NCBI RefSeq assembly: GCF_036075115.1
Contig: NZ_CP107958.1
Coordinates: 5,642,001-5,706,000, forward strand
Length of the DNA stretch: 64,000 nt
Direction of reading: 5' to 3'
Source of the DNA: Streptomyces sp. NBC_00377
GTDB taxonomy: Bacteria; Actinomycetota; Actinomycetes; Streptomycetales; Streptomycetaceae
This document shows positions 1 through 9,352 of the stretch, piece after piece; position 1 is the first letter of the stretch, and the number at the start of each line of letters is the position of its first letter. The position numbers and the translations under genes are program-made. Under the pieces are notes generated by a model that ran no database searches, was not told the origin of the DNA, and worked only from the letters and a program-made list of their open reading frames with translations.

Positions 1-1
1 G

Positions 2-433
2 ACGACCCGTCCCGACTGGGTGGAGCACTACCCCTACCAGAACGGTCTGCTGATCTGGAAGTGGGACACCTCCCAGGCGGACGACAACACCAGCCAGCAC
101 CCGGGTGAGGGCCTGATCCTCCCGGTCGACTCGCACCCCACCCCGCTGAAGTGGGCCGACGGCTCCGTGATGAACGCCCGTCTGCAGAGTTTCGACTCGC
201 CCTTCAGCCTGTCCGCCACGGACGCGATCACGCTGCACAAGGCGGACGTCGCGGTCAAGATCAAGTCGAGCGCGGGCGTCTCCGTCTTCGACGACCGCAA
301 GTCGACCTACTACGACGCGACGACCCCGCTCGCGGGCGTCAAGGTCACTGACACCAACACCACGATCAAGATCGTATACGAGGCCGGAGACGGCTCGAAG
401 ATCAAGGTGAAGGTCGGCCCCTCGACGAAGTAG
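2..433 (+). CDS. Immune inhibitor A-type secreted metalloprotease, C-terminal part (5' end outside window)
   Basis: The reading frame is open from the window edge to a TAG at 431-433, so only the last ~143 residues are seen. The piece NGLLIWKWDTSQADDNTSQH followed by a GEGLILPVDSHP-like stretch is typical of the region after the catalytic domain in M6 (immune inhibitor A) peptidases of Streptomyces, and the end is a small beta-rich domain. The zinc site (HExxH) would lie upstream and is not in the window. Such enzymes are secreted and degrade extracellular protein. The family call rests on memory of this C-terminal pattern; the catalytic part cannot be checked here. Confidence 0.72.
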   Translation, partial: TTRPDWVEHYPYQNGLLIWKWDTSQADDNTSQHPGEGLILPVDSHPTPLKWADGSVMNARLQSFDSPFSLSATDAITLHKADVAVKIKSSAGVSVFDDRKSTYYDATTPLAGVKVTDTNTTIKIVYEAGDGSKIKVKVGPSTK

Positions 434-566
434 TCGACGTTTTAGCAGGTCAGAGACACATCGGCGGTGACCCCCTGGCGGGTTGCCGCCGATCGTGTTT
501 AGGTGCCTCCTGTGCTCTTCTTATTGACACCGACCTCGATACCGACCCGCACGGGGGTGTGACCGC

Positions 567-929
567 ATGGCCGCAGGAGGCTTCTGCAAGCTGCCGAACG
601 GCAGAGTGGTGGTGGCGTTGAACCTGCCCAGCCCCGCCGCCCGGGAGGGCCTCCCGGGGGCCTCCGCGGACGTCCGCGTGCTGGTCCACGCCCACAACCG
701 CGCGCGGGCCCTGACCAGGCTCCGCAACCTGGGCCTGCGGGCCGTCTACCTGCGCGGCAACGCGGCGCCGCCCACCCCGGACGAGGTCACGGCGGTGCTC
801 CACCACCCCGACGGCCTGATCTGGCGCACGGCCCCCGACGACCGCGACCGCGGTCTCCCGATCGCCGCCGTGGCCGTGCCGGAGCTGTGGCGGCCCATCA
901 GGGCACTGCTGCGGGGCGCGGCGGCATAG
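567..929 (+). CDS. Conserved actinobacterial hypothetical protein, 120 aa
   Basis: A 120-residue soluble protein rich in Ala, Arg and Pro, with streptomycete codon use. No signal peptide, membrane segment or catalytic motif is visible. The middle (RALTRLRNLGLRAVYLRGN) looks like a small alpha/beta unit. The ATG at 567 follows a G-rich stretch that could serve as a weak ribosome binding site. It lies alone between the protease end and the convergent mec gene. I do not recognise a function. The overlapping minus-strand frames look like shadows. Confidence 0.6.
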   Translation: MAAGGFCKLPNGRVVVALNLPSPAAREGLPGASADVRVLVHAHNRARALTRLRNLGLRAVYLRGNAAPPTPDEVTAVLHHPDGLIWRTAPDDRDRGLPIAAVAVPELWRPIRALLRGAAA

Positions 930-977
930 CGCGGCCTCAGGGCGCTCCGCGGACGCGGCACGGCGCACGCTTCGGCC

Positions 978-1406
978 TCAGTACGCCTCGACCACGTTCA
1001 CGTCCTCCTCCGTGACCACTCCGTCCACGATGGTGAACGAGCGGAACTGGAACTCGCCGAGCCCGTCGGTGTCGGCCGTGGAGACGAGGACGTAGTGCGC
1101 GCCCGGTTCGTTCGCGTACGAGATGTCCGTGCGGGACGGGTACGCCTCCGTGGCGGTGTGGGAGTGGTAGATGACCACCGGATCCTCGTCGCGGTCGTCC
1201 ATCTCGCGGTAGAGCTTGAACAGGTCGCCCGAGTCGAACTCGTAGAACGTGGGCGACATGGCCGCGTTCAGCATCGGGATGAAGCGTTCCGGGCGGTCCG
1301 TGCCCGTCGGGCCCGCGACCACGCCGCACGCCTCGTCGGGGTGGTCCTTGCGCGCGTGGGCGACGATCTGGTCGTGCAGGGCCCGGGTGATGGTCAGTGT
1401 CCGCAT
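978..1406 (-). CDS. mec: Mec-type JAMM (MPN+) metalloprotease, M67 family
   Basis: A 142-residue zinc isopeptidase. The JAMM signature is complete: Glu25 in DEACGVV, then His81-x-His83, Ser91 and Asp94 in HSHTATEAYPSRTD (HxHx7SxxD). In Mycobacterium tuberculosis Mec releases cysteine from the sulfur carrier CysO, completing the CysO/CysM cysteine pathway; cysO and cysM are also in this window, 5.7 kb away. Here mec lies on the minus strand, apart from them. ATG at 1406 is preferred over the in-frame ATG 18 bases upstream because MRTLTIT is where the domain begins. It may also trim the C-terminus of CysO, which carries two residues after Gly-Gly. Confidence 0.85.
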   Translation of the reverse strand: MRTLTITRALHDQIVAHARKDHPDEACGVVAGPTGTDRPERFIPMLNAAMSPTFYEFDSGDLFKLYREMDDRDEDPVVIYHSHTATEAYPSRTDISYANEPGAHYVLVSTADTDGLGEFQFRSFTIVDGVVTEEDVNVVEAY

Positions 1407-1550
1407 GGGGGCCAGGATAAGCAAAGGGGCCGCTCCGTACCGGTGGGTGGTACGGAGCGGCCCACATCGCGGACGTCCTGAGCGGCTGGCGCAGGGGGCG
1501 CCACGAGAGCTCCCTGCGGCCGGACGTCCCGGGGGTGGTCCGGCGGCCGG

Positions 1551-2984
1551 TCAGCCGACCTTCTCGAACTCCGGCTCGCGTCGCTCGGTGATGTCCGGGT
1601 TGCGGCCCTTCAGGACCGCCCAGCCGATACCGAGCGCGACCGCCCAGCCCGCCATCACGTACAGGCAGACGCGGGAGTCGGCGTCGTAGGCGATCAGGCC
1701 GGTGACGAAGAGCAGGAAGACGATGGCCACCCAGCTGAACGCCGAGCCGCCCGGCGCCGGGAAGGACGAGGCGGGCAGGCGGCCCGCGACGACCGCGCGG
1801 CGGTAGAGGACGTGACTGATCAGGATCATCAGCCAGGTCCAGATGCCGGCCGCGGTGGCCACCGAGGTGACGTAGCCGAAGGCCTTCTCCGGGACGACGT
1901 AGTTCAGGACCACGCCGAGGCCCATGAACAGCACCGAGACGGTGATGCCGAGGGCGGGGGTCTTGGTCGACGACAGCTTCCTGAAGACCGCGGGGGCCTC
2001 GCCGCTGTCGGCCAGGTTCCGCAGCATGCGGCCGGTGGAGTACATGCCCGAGTTGCAGGAGGACAGGGCCGCCGTCAGCACCACGAAGTTCACGATTCCG
2101 GCGCCCGCCGGGATGCCGATCTTCGCGAACGCCTCGACGAACGGCGAGACGCCCGGTGCGAACTCGGTCCACTTCACCACGCACAGGATGACGGTGAGCG
2201 CGCCGACGTAGAACAGCGCGATGCGCCACGGCAGGGTGTTGATCGCCTTGGGGAGCGTCTTCTCCGGGTCCTGCGACTCGCCGGCCGTGACACCGACCAG
2301 CTCGACCGCGAGGTAGGCGAACATGACGCCCTGGAGGGTCATCAGGGACGAGCCCACGCCCTTGGGGAAGAAGCCGTCGAAGGCCCACAGGTTGGAGACC
2401 GCGGCCGTGTCGCCGGCGCTGCTGAAGCCGAAGGTGAGGACACCGAGGCCGATGACGATCATGCCGATGAGGGCGGTGACCTTCACCATCGAGAACCAGA
2501 ACTCCAGCTCGCCGAAGAGCTTCACGGAGATCAGGTTGACCCCGAAGAGGATCACCAGGAAGACCAGTGCGGTCACCCACTGGGGGACGGCCGGGAACCA
2601 GTAGTTGACGTAGATCGCGGCGGCCGTCAGCTCGGCCATACCGGTGACGACCCACATCAGCCAGTACGTCCAGCCGGTGAAGTAACCGAAGAACGGGCCG
2701 AGGAATTCGCGGGAGTACTCCGCGAAGGAACCCGAGACCGGGCGGTAGAGCAGCAGCTCGCCCAGCGCCCGCATGATGAAGAAGATGATCCCGCCCGCGA
2801 GGGCGTACATCAGGATGAGGCTGGGACCGGCCTTGGCGATGTTCGCCCCGGCGCCCAGGAAGAGCCCGACGCCGATGGCGCCGCCGATCGCGATCATCTG
2901 GACCTGGCGGCTGCCGAGTCCGCGTTCGTACCCCTCTTCGGGAGTGTCAGTGACAGCGGTGTCAGTGACCTTCTCAGAGGTCAT
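1551..2984 (-). CDS. Amino-acid permease, APC superfamily
   Basis: A 477-residue polytopic inner-membrane transporter with about 12 hydrophobic segments. The first reads GLGSRQVQMIAIGGAIGVGL, the classic start of the AAT family (AroP, GabP, AnsP, proline permease), followed by LGAGANIAKAGPSL and the RALGELLLYRPVSGSFAEYS block. It would import an amino acid with protons; the substrate cannot be read, though the AnsP/GabP side of the family is plausible. ATG at 2984 is chosen over the ATG seven codons upstream because GAGAAAGG lies at the right distance before it. It is transcribed alone, towards mec. Confidence 0.88.
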   Translation of the reverse strand: MTSEKVTDTAVTDTPEEGYERGLGSRQVQMIAIGGAIGVGLFLGAGANIAKAGPSLILMYALAGGIIFFIMRALGELLLYRPVSGSFAEYSREFLGPFFGYFTGWTYWLMWVVTGMAELTAAAIYVNYWFPAVPQWVTALVFLVILFGVNLISVKLFGELEFWFSMVKVTALIGMIVIGLGVLTFGFSSAGDTAAVSNLWAFDGFFPKGVGSSLMTLQGVMFAYLAVELVGVTAGESQDPEKTLPKAINTLPWRIALFYVGALTVILCVVKWTEFAPGVSPFVEAFAKIGIPAGAGIVNFVVLTAALSSCNSGMYSTGRMLRNLADSGEAPAVFRKLSSTKTPALGITVSVLFMGLGVVLNYVVPEKAFGYVTSVATAAGIWTWLMILISHVLYRRAVVAGRLPASSFPAPGGSAFSWVAIVFLLFVTGLIAYDADSRVCLYVMAGWAVALGIGWAVLKGRNPDITERREPEFEKVG

Positions 2985-3333
2985 GTGTGGTGCGCCTTTC
3001 TCCATGCCGAACCGGGCCTCTCGTCGGTCCCGGATCGGGTTTCGATCCCCCCGGATTGATGGAGCGGTGCCTGGCCGGCGATCAACCGGCTCGGTGGCGC
3101 ACCCGGCCGAACATACGGGTGGTGTTCGCCGGGCGGTCGTGAAGATTTATCACGCCCGCAATATCGGTCAGCCCGGAGAGCTGTGGCGCACGACACAAGA
3201 AGAAGCGGATGAACGAGGCACAAAGAGGACACTCCCGGCCGCCGCGGTAATGCGATCGTTATCCGGATTTGAGTGTCCTCTGAGCGAACAAAAAAGCGTA
3301 CGAACCATCACATAAGGACCGACGGTTGAACGG
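2985..3333. other. Intergenic region upstream of the permease
   Basis: This 349-base stretch holds no convincing gene on either strand. It is the 5' region of the minus-strand permease and the 3' side of the DUF2017 gene. It is less GC-rich than its surroundings at 3138-3330. An imperfect inverted repeat (GTCGTGA ... TCACGCC, about 3136-3156) could be an operator for the permease promoter. No RNA gene or terminator is obvious. Confidence 0.4.
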
Positions 3334-3942
3334 CTACGGCAGGAGAGTCGTCACCAGGGTCTCCTGGAGTCCGCCCAGCCACAGGTACGCCATCACCATC
3401 GGCTTGCGCGGGTCCTCGTCCGGCAGCCGGTAGAGGAGGTCCGTGTCGTCCTCGTCCGTGATCTCCAGCCGGGAGCCGATCGCCAGACGCAGGTCGTTGA
3501 GCGCGCGGAGCCACTGCTGGGACTCCTGCGGCGTCAGCTTCAGCACCGCCCCGCCCACGCCGGCCGCCTCGGAGGCCAGCGCGTCCAGCGAGCGGACCAC
3601 CGTGAGGGCGTTCTCGCGCTTGCCGGCCCGCAGGTCGTTCTCGGTGAAGCGGCGGAACTCGGCGGAGTGCGCCTTCTGCTCGTCAGCCCGCCCGGGCCCC
3701 GAGGTGCCCTCCGGGTCGGTGTAGGCGTCCGGGAAGAGACGGCGCAGCACAGGGTCGGCGGGGGGCTCGCTCGGGCCCTCGGCGAAGAGTTCGGCGAGCG
3801 GGTCGTCGGGGGCGTCCTCGGCGGGGCCGGGGCCGATGAGCTCCAGGAGCTGCACGGCCAGCGACCGGATGATGGAGATCTCGACGTCGTCGAGTGCGAC
3901 GGCCGCGCCGCCGCCGGGGAGCGGTTCGAAGTGTCCAGGCAT
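3334..3942 (-). CDS. DUF2017 family protein downstream of clpS
   Basis: A 202-residue soluble, acidic protein starting MPGHFEPLPGGGAAVALDDV with the DUF2017 pattern (VEISIIRSLAVQLLELIG; a long acidic loop; FRRFTENDLRAGKRENA; LRLAIGSRLEI; MVMAYLWLGGLQETL). The family is actinobacterial and has no established biochemical role. It follows clpS by 11 bases on the same strand, as in mycobacteria, where the pair neighbours pncB and mec, so a link to Clp proteolysis is a fair guess only. The open frame continues upstream to 4182 through antisense of clpS; the ATG at 3942, with AGG just before it, fits the family. Confidence 0.85.
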   Translation of the reverse strand: MPGHFEPLPGGGAAVALDDVEISIIRSLAVQLLELIGPGPAEDAPDDPLAELFAEGPSEPPADPVLRRLFPDAYTDPEGTSGPGRADEQKAHSAEFRRFTENDLRAGKRENALTVVRSLDALASEAAGVGGAVLKLTPQESQQWLRALNDLRLAIGSRLEITDEDDTDLLYRLPDEDPRKPMVMAYLWLGGLQETLVTTLLP

Positions 3943-3953
3943 AGGAGGGCAGG

Positions 3954-4271
3954 CTACTTCCGGTCCTGCTGGAGGGTGGCCCACAGGCCGTAGCCGTGCA
4001 TGGCCTGCACGTCGCGTTCCATCTCCTCGCGGCTTCCGCTGGAGACGACCGCCCGGCCCTTGTGGTGGACGTCCATCATGAGCTTGGTGGCCTTGTCCTT
4101 CGAGTACCCGAAATACGTCTGGAAGACGTACGTCACGTAGCTCATCAGGTTGACCGGATCGTTGTGGACGATCGTGACCCACGGGACGTCCGGCTCGGGT
4201 ACGGCGAAGACCTCCTCCGCCGACTCGGTGCGTTCGATCTCAAGGGGAGCGGGTGACGTCACAAGGCCCAT
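3954..4271 (-). CDS. clpS: ATP-dependent Clp protease adaptor ClpS
   Basis: A 105-residue adaptor that binds N-end-rule substrates and delivers them to ClpC/ClpA with ClpP in the cytosol. The core is clear: [20 protein letters not shown] (N-degron pocket Asn-Asp), then [19 protein letters not shown] (His-His), ending [13 protein letters not shown]. The N-terminal extension before the core is flexible, as usual. ATG at 4271 is preferred; another ATG lies four codons upstream at 4283 and cannot be excluded. It is divergent from pncB, with 57 bases between the starts, and precedes the DUF2017 gene. Confidence 0.95.
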   Translation of the reverse strand: MGLVTSPAPLEIERTESAEEVFAVPEPDVPWVTIVHNDPVNLMSYVTYVFQTYFGYSKDKATKLMMDVHHKGRAVVSSGSREEMERDVQAMHGYGLWATLQQDRK

Positions 4272-4328
4272 GCTGCCACGCATCCGGGAAATCGTCACAC
4301 CGACGAAAAGGGAGTACCATCCGGTGCC

Positions 4329-5726
4329 ATGAACACAGCGGACCTTGGGCTGCCGGAAGAAGAAGAGCGCGGAGCGCATGCCCGGAAGGGCGGTGGCGGG
4401 CGACGGCTGGGCGTCCCCTCCACCGCACTCTTCACGGACCAGTACGAACTGACGATGCTTCAGGCGGCCCTGAAGGCCGGCACCGCAGAGCGGCGCAGCG
4501 TGTTCGAGGTCTTCACCCGGAGGCTGCCGGACGGCCGGCGCTACGGCGTCGTCGCGGGCACCGGCCGGGTCCTGGACGCCGTCGAGAACTTCCACTTCGG
4601 CGCGGACGTCCTCGGCTTCCTGCGCGAGCGGAACATCGTCGACGAGGAGACCCTGGAGTGGCTCGCCGCATACCGTTTCTCGGGTGACATCTGGGGCTAC
4701 CCGGAGGGCGAGGTCTACTTCCCCGGCTCGCCGATCATGCGGGTCGAGGGCACCTTCGCCGAGTGCGTGCTCCTCGAGACCGTGATCCTCTCCATCCTCA
4801 ACCACGACTCCGCGATCGCGGCCGCCGCGTCCCGGATGGCCTCCGCCGCGGGCGGGCGTCCCCTCATCGAGATGGGCGCCCGCCGCACCCACGAACTGGC
4901 CGCGGTCGCCGCCTCCCGCGCCGCGTACATCGGCGGCTTCGCCACCACCTCCGACCTGGCCGCCGGCTTCCGCTACGGCATCCCCACCGTGGGCACCAGC
5001 GCACACGCCTTCACCCTGCTCCACGACAGCGAGCGGGACGCCTTCCGGGCCCAGGTCGACTCGCTCGGCCGGGGCACCACACTGCTCGTGGACACCTACG
5101 ACGTCACCGAGGCGGTCCGCACCGCCGTCGAGGTCGCCGGACCCGAGCTCGGCGCGGTCCGCATCGACTCCGGCGACCTGCTCCTCGTCGCCCACCGGGT
5201 GCGCCAGCAGCTCGACGAGCTCGGTGCGACGGACACCCGGATCGTCGTCACCTCCGACCTCGACGAGTACGCCATCGCCTCACTGGCCGCGGCGCCCGTG
5301 GACGCCTACGGAGTGGGCACCCAGCTGGTCACCGGCTCCGGGCACCCGACGGCCTCCATGGTCTACAAACTGGTCGCCCGCGCCGGAGCCGACGACCCGG
5401 CGGCGCCGCTGCTGCCGGTGGCGAAGAAGTCGACCGGCGGCAAGACCTCCGTCGGCGGACGCAAGTGGGCGGCCCGTCGGCCCGACGTGTACGGGGTGGC
5501 CGAGGCCGAGGTCGTCGGCACCGGGCCCGTCCCCGCCGAACTGGCCGACCACCAGTTGCTCGTCCAGCTCGTCAAGGGAGGCGAGGTCGTCGTCAGCGAG
5601 CCCCTGGACGTCGTCCGCGACCGCCACGCGGCGGCCCGCGCCGGTCTGCCCCTCTCCGCGACCCAGCTCTCGCGCGGGGAACCCGTCCTTCCCACGGAGT
5701 ATGTACACGGTCCGTCGGGTAACTAG
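4329..5726 (+). CDS. pncB: Nicotinate phosphoribosyltransferase
   Basis: A 465-residue cytosolic enzyme that makes nicotinate mononucleotide from nicotinate, PRPP and ATP (EC 6.3.4.21), the first step of the Preiss-Handler NAD salvage route. Key features are [19 protein letters not shown] at the start, [17 protein letters not shown], the [20 protein letters not shown] phosphate-binding block, and the [20 protein letters not shown] sheet. ATG at 4329 begins MNTADLGLP, the usual streptomycete start. The next gene, 97 bases downstream on the same strand, is a nicotinamidase, so the pair turns nicotinamide into NaMN. Confidence 0.95.
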   Translation: MNTADLGLPEEEERGAHARKGGGGRRLGVPSTALFTDQYELTMLQAALKAGTAERRSVFEVFTRRLPDGRRYGVVAGTGRVLDAVENFHFGADVLGFLRERNIVDEETLEWLAAYRFSGDIWGYPEGEVYFPGSPIMRVEGTFAECVLLETVILSILNHDSAIAAAASRMASAAGGRPLIEMGARRTHELAAVAASRAAYIGGFATTSDLAAGFRYGIPTVGTSAHAFTLLHDSERDAFRAQVDSLGRGTTLLVDTYDVTEAVRTAVEVAGPELGAVRIDSGDLLLVAHRVRQQLDELGATDTRIVVTSDLDEYAIASLAAAPVDAYGVGTQLVTGSGHPTASMVYKLVARAGADDPAAPLLPVAKKSTGGKTSVGGRKWAARRPDVYGVAEAEVVGTGPVPAELADHQLLVQLVKGGEVVVSEPLDVVRDRHAAARAGLPLSATQLSRGEPVLPTEYVHGPSGN

Positions 5727-5823
5727 GGCGTGTGCCCGGCGCACACCGGGCGACGCCCCCTCCCGCGGAGGCGTCAAAGTCTCTAGGCTCAATTACTTCA
5801 CCCTCCGTCGAAGGACACCGACC

Positions 5824-6417
5824 ATGCGCCGCGCCTTGATCGTCGTAGACGTGCAGAACGACTTCTGCGAGGGAGGCAGCCTCGCGGTGGCCGGTGGCGC
5901 CGACGTGGCCGCCGCCATCACCGAGCTGATCGGACAGGCGCCCGCCGGATACCGGCACGTGGTGGCCACCCGTGACCACCACATCGCGCCCGGCGGTCAC
6001 TTCGCCGACAACCCCGACTACGTGCACTCCTGGCCCGCGCACTGCGTGGCGGGCACGGAGGGCGTCGGCTTCCACCCCAACTTCGCGCCCGCCGTTGCCT
6101 CGGGCGCCGTCGACGCCGTCTTCGACAAGGGCGCCTACTCAGCCGCCTACAGCGGATTCGAGGGCGCCGACGAGAACGGTGCCGGGCTGGGCGACTGGCT
6201 GCGGGACCGCCGGATCGACGAGGTGGACGTCGTCGGCATCGCGACCGACCACTGTGTGCGCGCCACCGCCCTGGACGCAGCCCGCGCGGGCTTCCGCACC
6301 CAGATCCTGCTGGATCTCACCGCCGGAGTCGCCAAGGAGAGCACCGACCGGGCGCTGGAGGAACTGCGCGCGGCCGGCGTGGAACTGACGGGAAAGCCCG
6401 TCGTCGTCCAGGGCTAG
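5824..6417 (+). CDS. pncA: Nicotinamidase (isochorismatase-like hydrolase)
   Basis: A 197-residue cysteine hydrolase converting nicotinamide to nicotinate (EC 3.5.1.19), feeding the upstream phosphoribosyltransferase. The triad is visible: Asp9 in IVVDVQNDFCEGG, Lys102 in FDKGAYS, and Cys144 in GIATDHCVRATA. The metal-binding stretch is TRDHHIAPGGHFADNPDY. ATG at 5824 directly starts the family core. The sequence stays open in the same frame beyond the TAG at 6415-6417 for about 470 bases through a Pro/Gly/Ala/Gln repeat, which is probably an accident of composition. Confidence 0.92.
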   Translation: MRRALIVVDVQNDFCEGGSLAVAGGADVAAAITELIGQAPAGYRHVVATRDHHIAPGGHFADNPDYVHSWPAHCVAGTEGVGFHPNFAPAVASGAVDAVFDKGAYSAAYSGFEGADENGAGLGDWLRDRRIDEVDVVGIATDHCVRATALDAARAGFRTQILLDLTAGVAKESTDRALEELRAAGVELTGKPVVVQG

Positions 6418-6872
6418 CCCGGAGCCGGCCCAGCGCTGGCCCGGAGCCGGCCCGGAGCCGGCCTCGCCGGTCCGCGATCGGGCCCGGCCCAGCCCGCCGG
6501 ACAGGCACCGGCCCAGTCGGCCGGACAGGCGCGGGCCCAGTCGGGCCCAGCCCCCGGACAGGCACCGGCCCAGCCGGCACCCTGGGCCGCCGATACCCTG
6601 TGCCGTCGGTACCCCGCGTCGCCCAACGACGGGCCGACGGCCCCTGGCCCCCGCACGTCGCCGTCACCGCACCTGTCCCCGGACACACACTCGGGCACAC
6701 TCCCGGACGCGCGCCGGGGTCCCCCGGACGCACCCTCCGTGATCGCCCCGACCCCGTCGGCACGTCGCTCGTCGGTACGGCGGCCCGGTCGCATCTCACC
6801 CACCGGCCGCAATCCGTCCGCGATGTGGGATCACATTCCAGGAGGCGGACCGGGAATCGATACGATGAGCCC
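6418..6872. repeat. GC-rich degenerate repeat and 5' region of the cysO-cysM leader
   Basis: No conventional gene is seen in these 455 bases. From about 6420 to 6585 a degenerate unit recurs (GGACAGGCACCGGCCCAG and variants), made largely of CCGGCCCAG and GGAGCCGG words. After 6650 the sequence is ordinary intergenic DNA leading to the leader peptide at 6873; CCAGGAGG at about 6838 lies 30 bases before that start. The repeat could be replication-slippage debris. Its use as an extension of pncA would need amber readthrough, for which there is no evidence. Confidence 0.5.
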
Positions 6873-6968
6873 ATGGTTCTGAACGACGTGAGCGAGAAGA
6901 CGCCGGGCGCACTGCTCGTGGCGCGGCTGCACGTCGACCTGTGCAGGCTCGCCAGCGCCATCTGTTGA
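6873..6968 (+). CDS. Cysteine-ended leader peptide of the cysO-cysM operon (31 aa)
   Basis: A short frame encodes a 31-residue peptide whose end, ARLHVDLCRLASAIC, matches the actinobacterial leader-peptide family (ARxHVDLxRxxSAxC) found before sulfur-metabolism operons. It ends with Cys just before the stop and has another Cys at position 24. In mycobacteria, cysteine-rich leader ORFs act as cysteine-responsive attenuators. The position, 125 bases before cysO, fits the same role: ribosomes stalling at Cys codons when cysteine is low would alter downstream RNA folding. ATG at 6873 follows GATGAGCCC. The peptide itself probably has no other function. Confidence 0.8.
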   Translation: MVLNDVSEKTPGALLVARLHVDLCRLASAIC

Positions 6969-7093
6969 CCCTGCACCGCCGCCGTACGGCCCGTGAGCCG
7001 ATGGGGGTACCGCCCGCGCGAGCGCAGCCGAGCGCCGGGGCCTCACACGCACGAACCCGCGCTGCCCACACCTTCCGACAGGAGCCCTGAGCC

Positions 7094-8339
<1,246 letters not shown>

Positions 8340-8364
8340 GCCGTGTCTGACACGCGCGACGTCT

Positions 8365-8515
8365 GGCACGGCACTCCCCCGGCCTTCGGCCGGGGGCCCC
8401 CACGCCGCGTTGTCGGATCACCCGAGTACATCCAGTACGCGGGTGATCCTCCGCCTTGCGATGCTCCCCCACCGCCTGAACGGCGTGGGAGGTGCCCCCA
8501 TCACCGGACGCCGCG
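8365..8515 (+). repeat. Dispersed palindromic repeat, copy A
   Basis: A structured repeat lies between the 3' ends of the convergent cysM and PemK-like genes. It holds a 9-bp hairpin (CCCCCGGCC-TTC-GGCCGGGGG, 8376-8396) and a 15-bp hairpin with one mismatch (GGATCACCCGAGTAC, 8415-8429, against 8435-8449). From 8365 to about 8463 it matches, at roughly 90% by eye, the reverse complement of 24053-24154; the word CACCGGACGCCGCG at 8502-8515 also recurs there. Copy A carries about 37 extra bases before that word. It may act as a bidirectional terminator or be a non-autonomous mobile repeat. Confidence 0.8.
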
Positions 8516-8589
8516 CGCTGATTCCGACGCGAATGGTCGGACGTGCCCTCGGCTTCGGGGCCCTCGGGCGGCAACCGCCCCGGGGGCCC

Positions 8590-9072
8590 TCAGGCAGCCA
8601 GGTGTCGGACCTGGTCCCACAGGACCGGGTCCACCACACCCACCCGGCGCCGGAAGTCCGCCACCGGCACCTCCCGCAGCTCGTCCGTCTCCAGGAAACT
8701 CGGCCGCCCGCGCGCGTCCCCGACCGCGCCCGGCGGCAGCGGGATGACCCCGGCCCGCTCGTCGTGGTACTTGCTGGTGATCTTCGCGACGGTCACCCGG
8801 TCACCGCGCACGGTCAGCACCAGACACGGCCGGTCCTTCACCTCCGGGCCGTCCTCGAACGGCACGTTCGCCCACCAGATCTCCGCGGGCCGCGGACGCC
8901 CCGCGAGGCCCCGGTCCCGGGTCGGCCGGCCCGGCGGGCGCCCCGTCGCACGGCCCGGCGGCCGTTCCCCACGCCGCTGCGGCCGCCGGCCCCGCCCCCA
9001 GCCGTCAACGAGCGTCGCGACGAGCGCGAGCAGTATCACCGCCGCGAGCGCGAGCCACCAGGACGTGTCCAT
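8590..9072 (-). CDS. Membrane-anchored PemK/MazF-like protein
   Basis: A 160-residue protein in three parts: one N-terminal membrane helix (WWLALAAVILLALVATLVDG), a basic Arg/Pro/Gly linker of about 40 residues, and a PemK/MazF-type domain from about residue 62 (RPAEIWWANVPFEDG, VKDRPCLVLTVRGDRVTV). The pattern EIWWAxxPFEDG with KxRPCLVL is the hallmark of the fold. Classical MazF toxins are soluble ribonucleases with an antitoxin next door; here there is no antitoxin gene and the domain is tethered to the membrane, so a toxin role is doubtful. It ends just after repeat A. Confidence 0.8.
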   Translation of the reverse strand: MDTSWWLALAAVILLALVATLVDGWGRGRRPQRRGERPPGRATGRPPGRPTRDRGLAGRPRPAEIWWANVPFEDGPEVKDRPCLVLTVRGDRVTVAKITSKYHDERAGVIPLPPGAVGDARGRPSFLETDELREVPVADFRRRVGVVDPVLWDQVRHLAA

Positions 9073-9352
9073 ACGACGACGTTACCGGCGCGCGACTGCC
9101 ATTGCGCGCCCTCTCGTGCACTCCAGCGCCCTCTCGCGCACCTCGCATGCCCCTGGTCCAGCCGAACCGGTGACACCACAGGTGAGTTCCCCCACAACGG
9201 CCCCTGGCGGAGGAGCGACCCGGGGTTTTGCGCCTTACGCTCGACGCACCGCACGACCCCCGTCGCCCCATTTAACGATCATTCGTTCCACGATCCGTCC
9301 CCCGGACCCACCGGGTATTTCTCGGTTTCCCGCCAGCGGAGGTTTCTGCTTT

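Noticed and set aside
937-2655. Long minus-strand frame across mec and the permease gene
   Set aside because: The two real genes on the same strand have clear JAMM and APC motifs; this frame is a shadow shifted by one base.
3006-3100. Possible small plus-strand gene in the permease upstream region
   Set aside because: The frame overlaps the permease promoter, has poor codon bias and no ribosome binding site.
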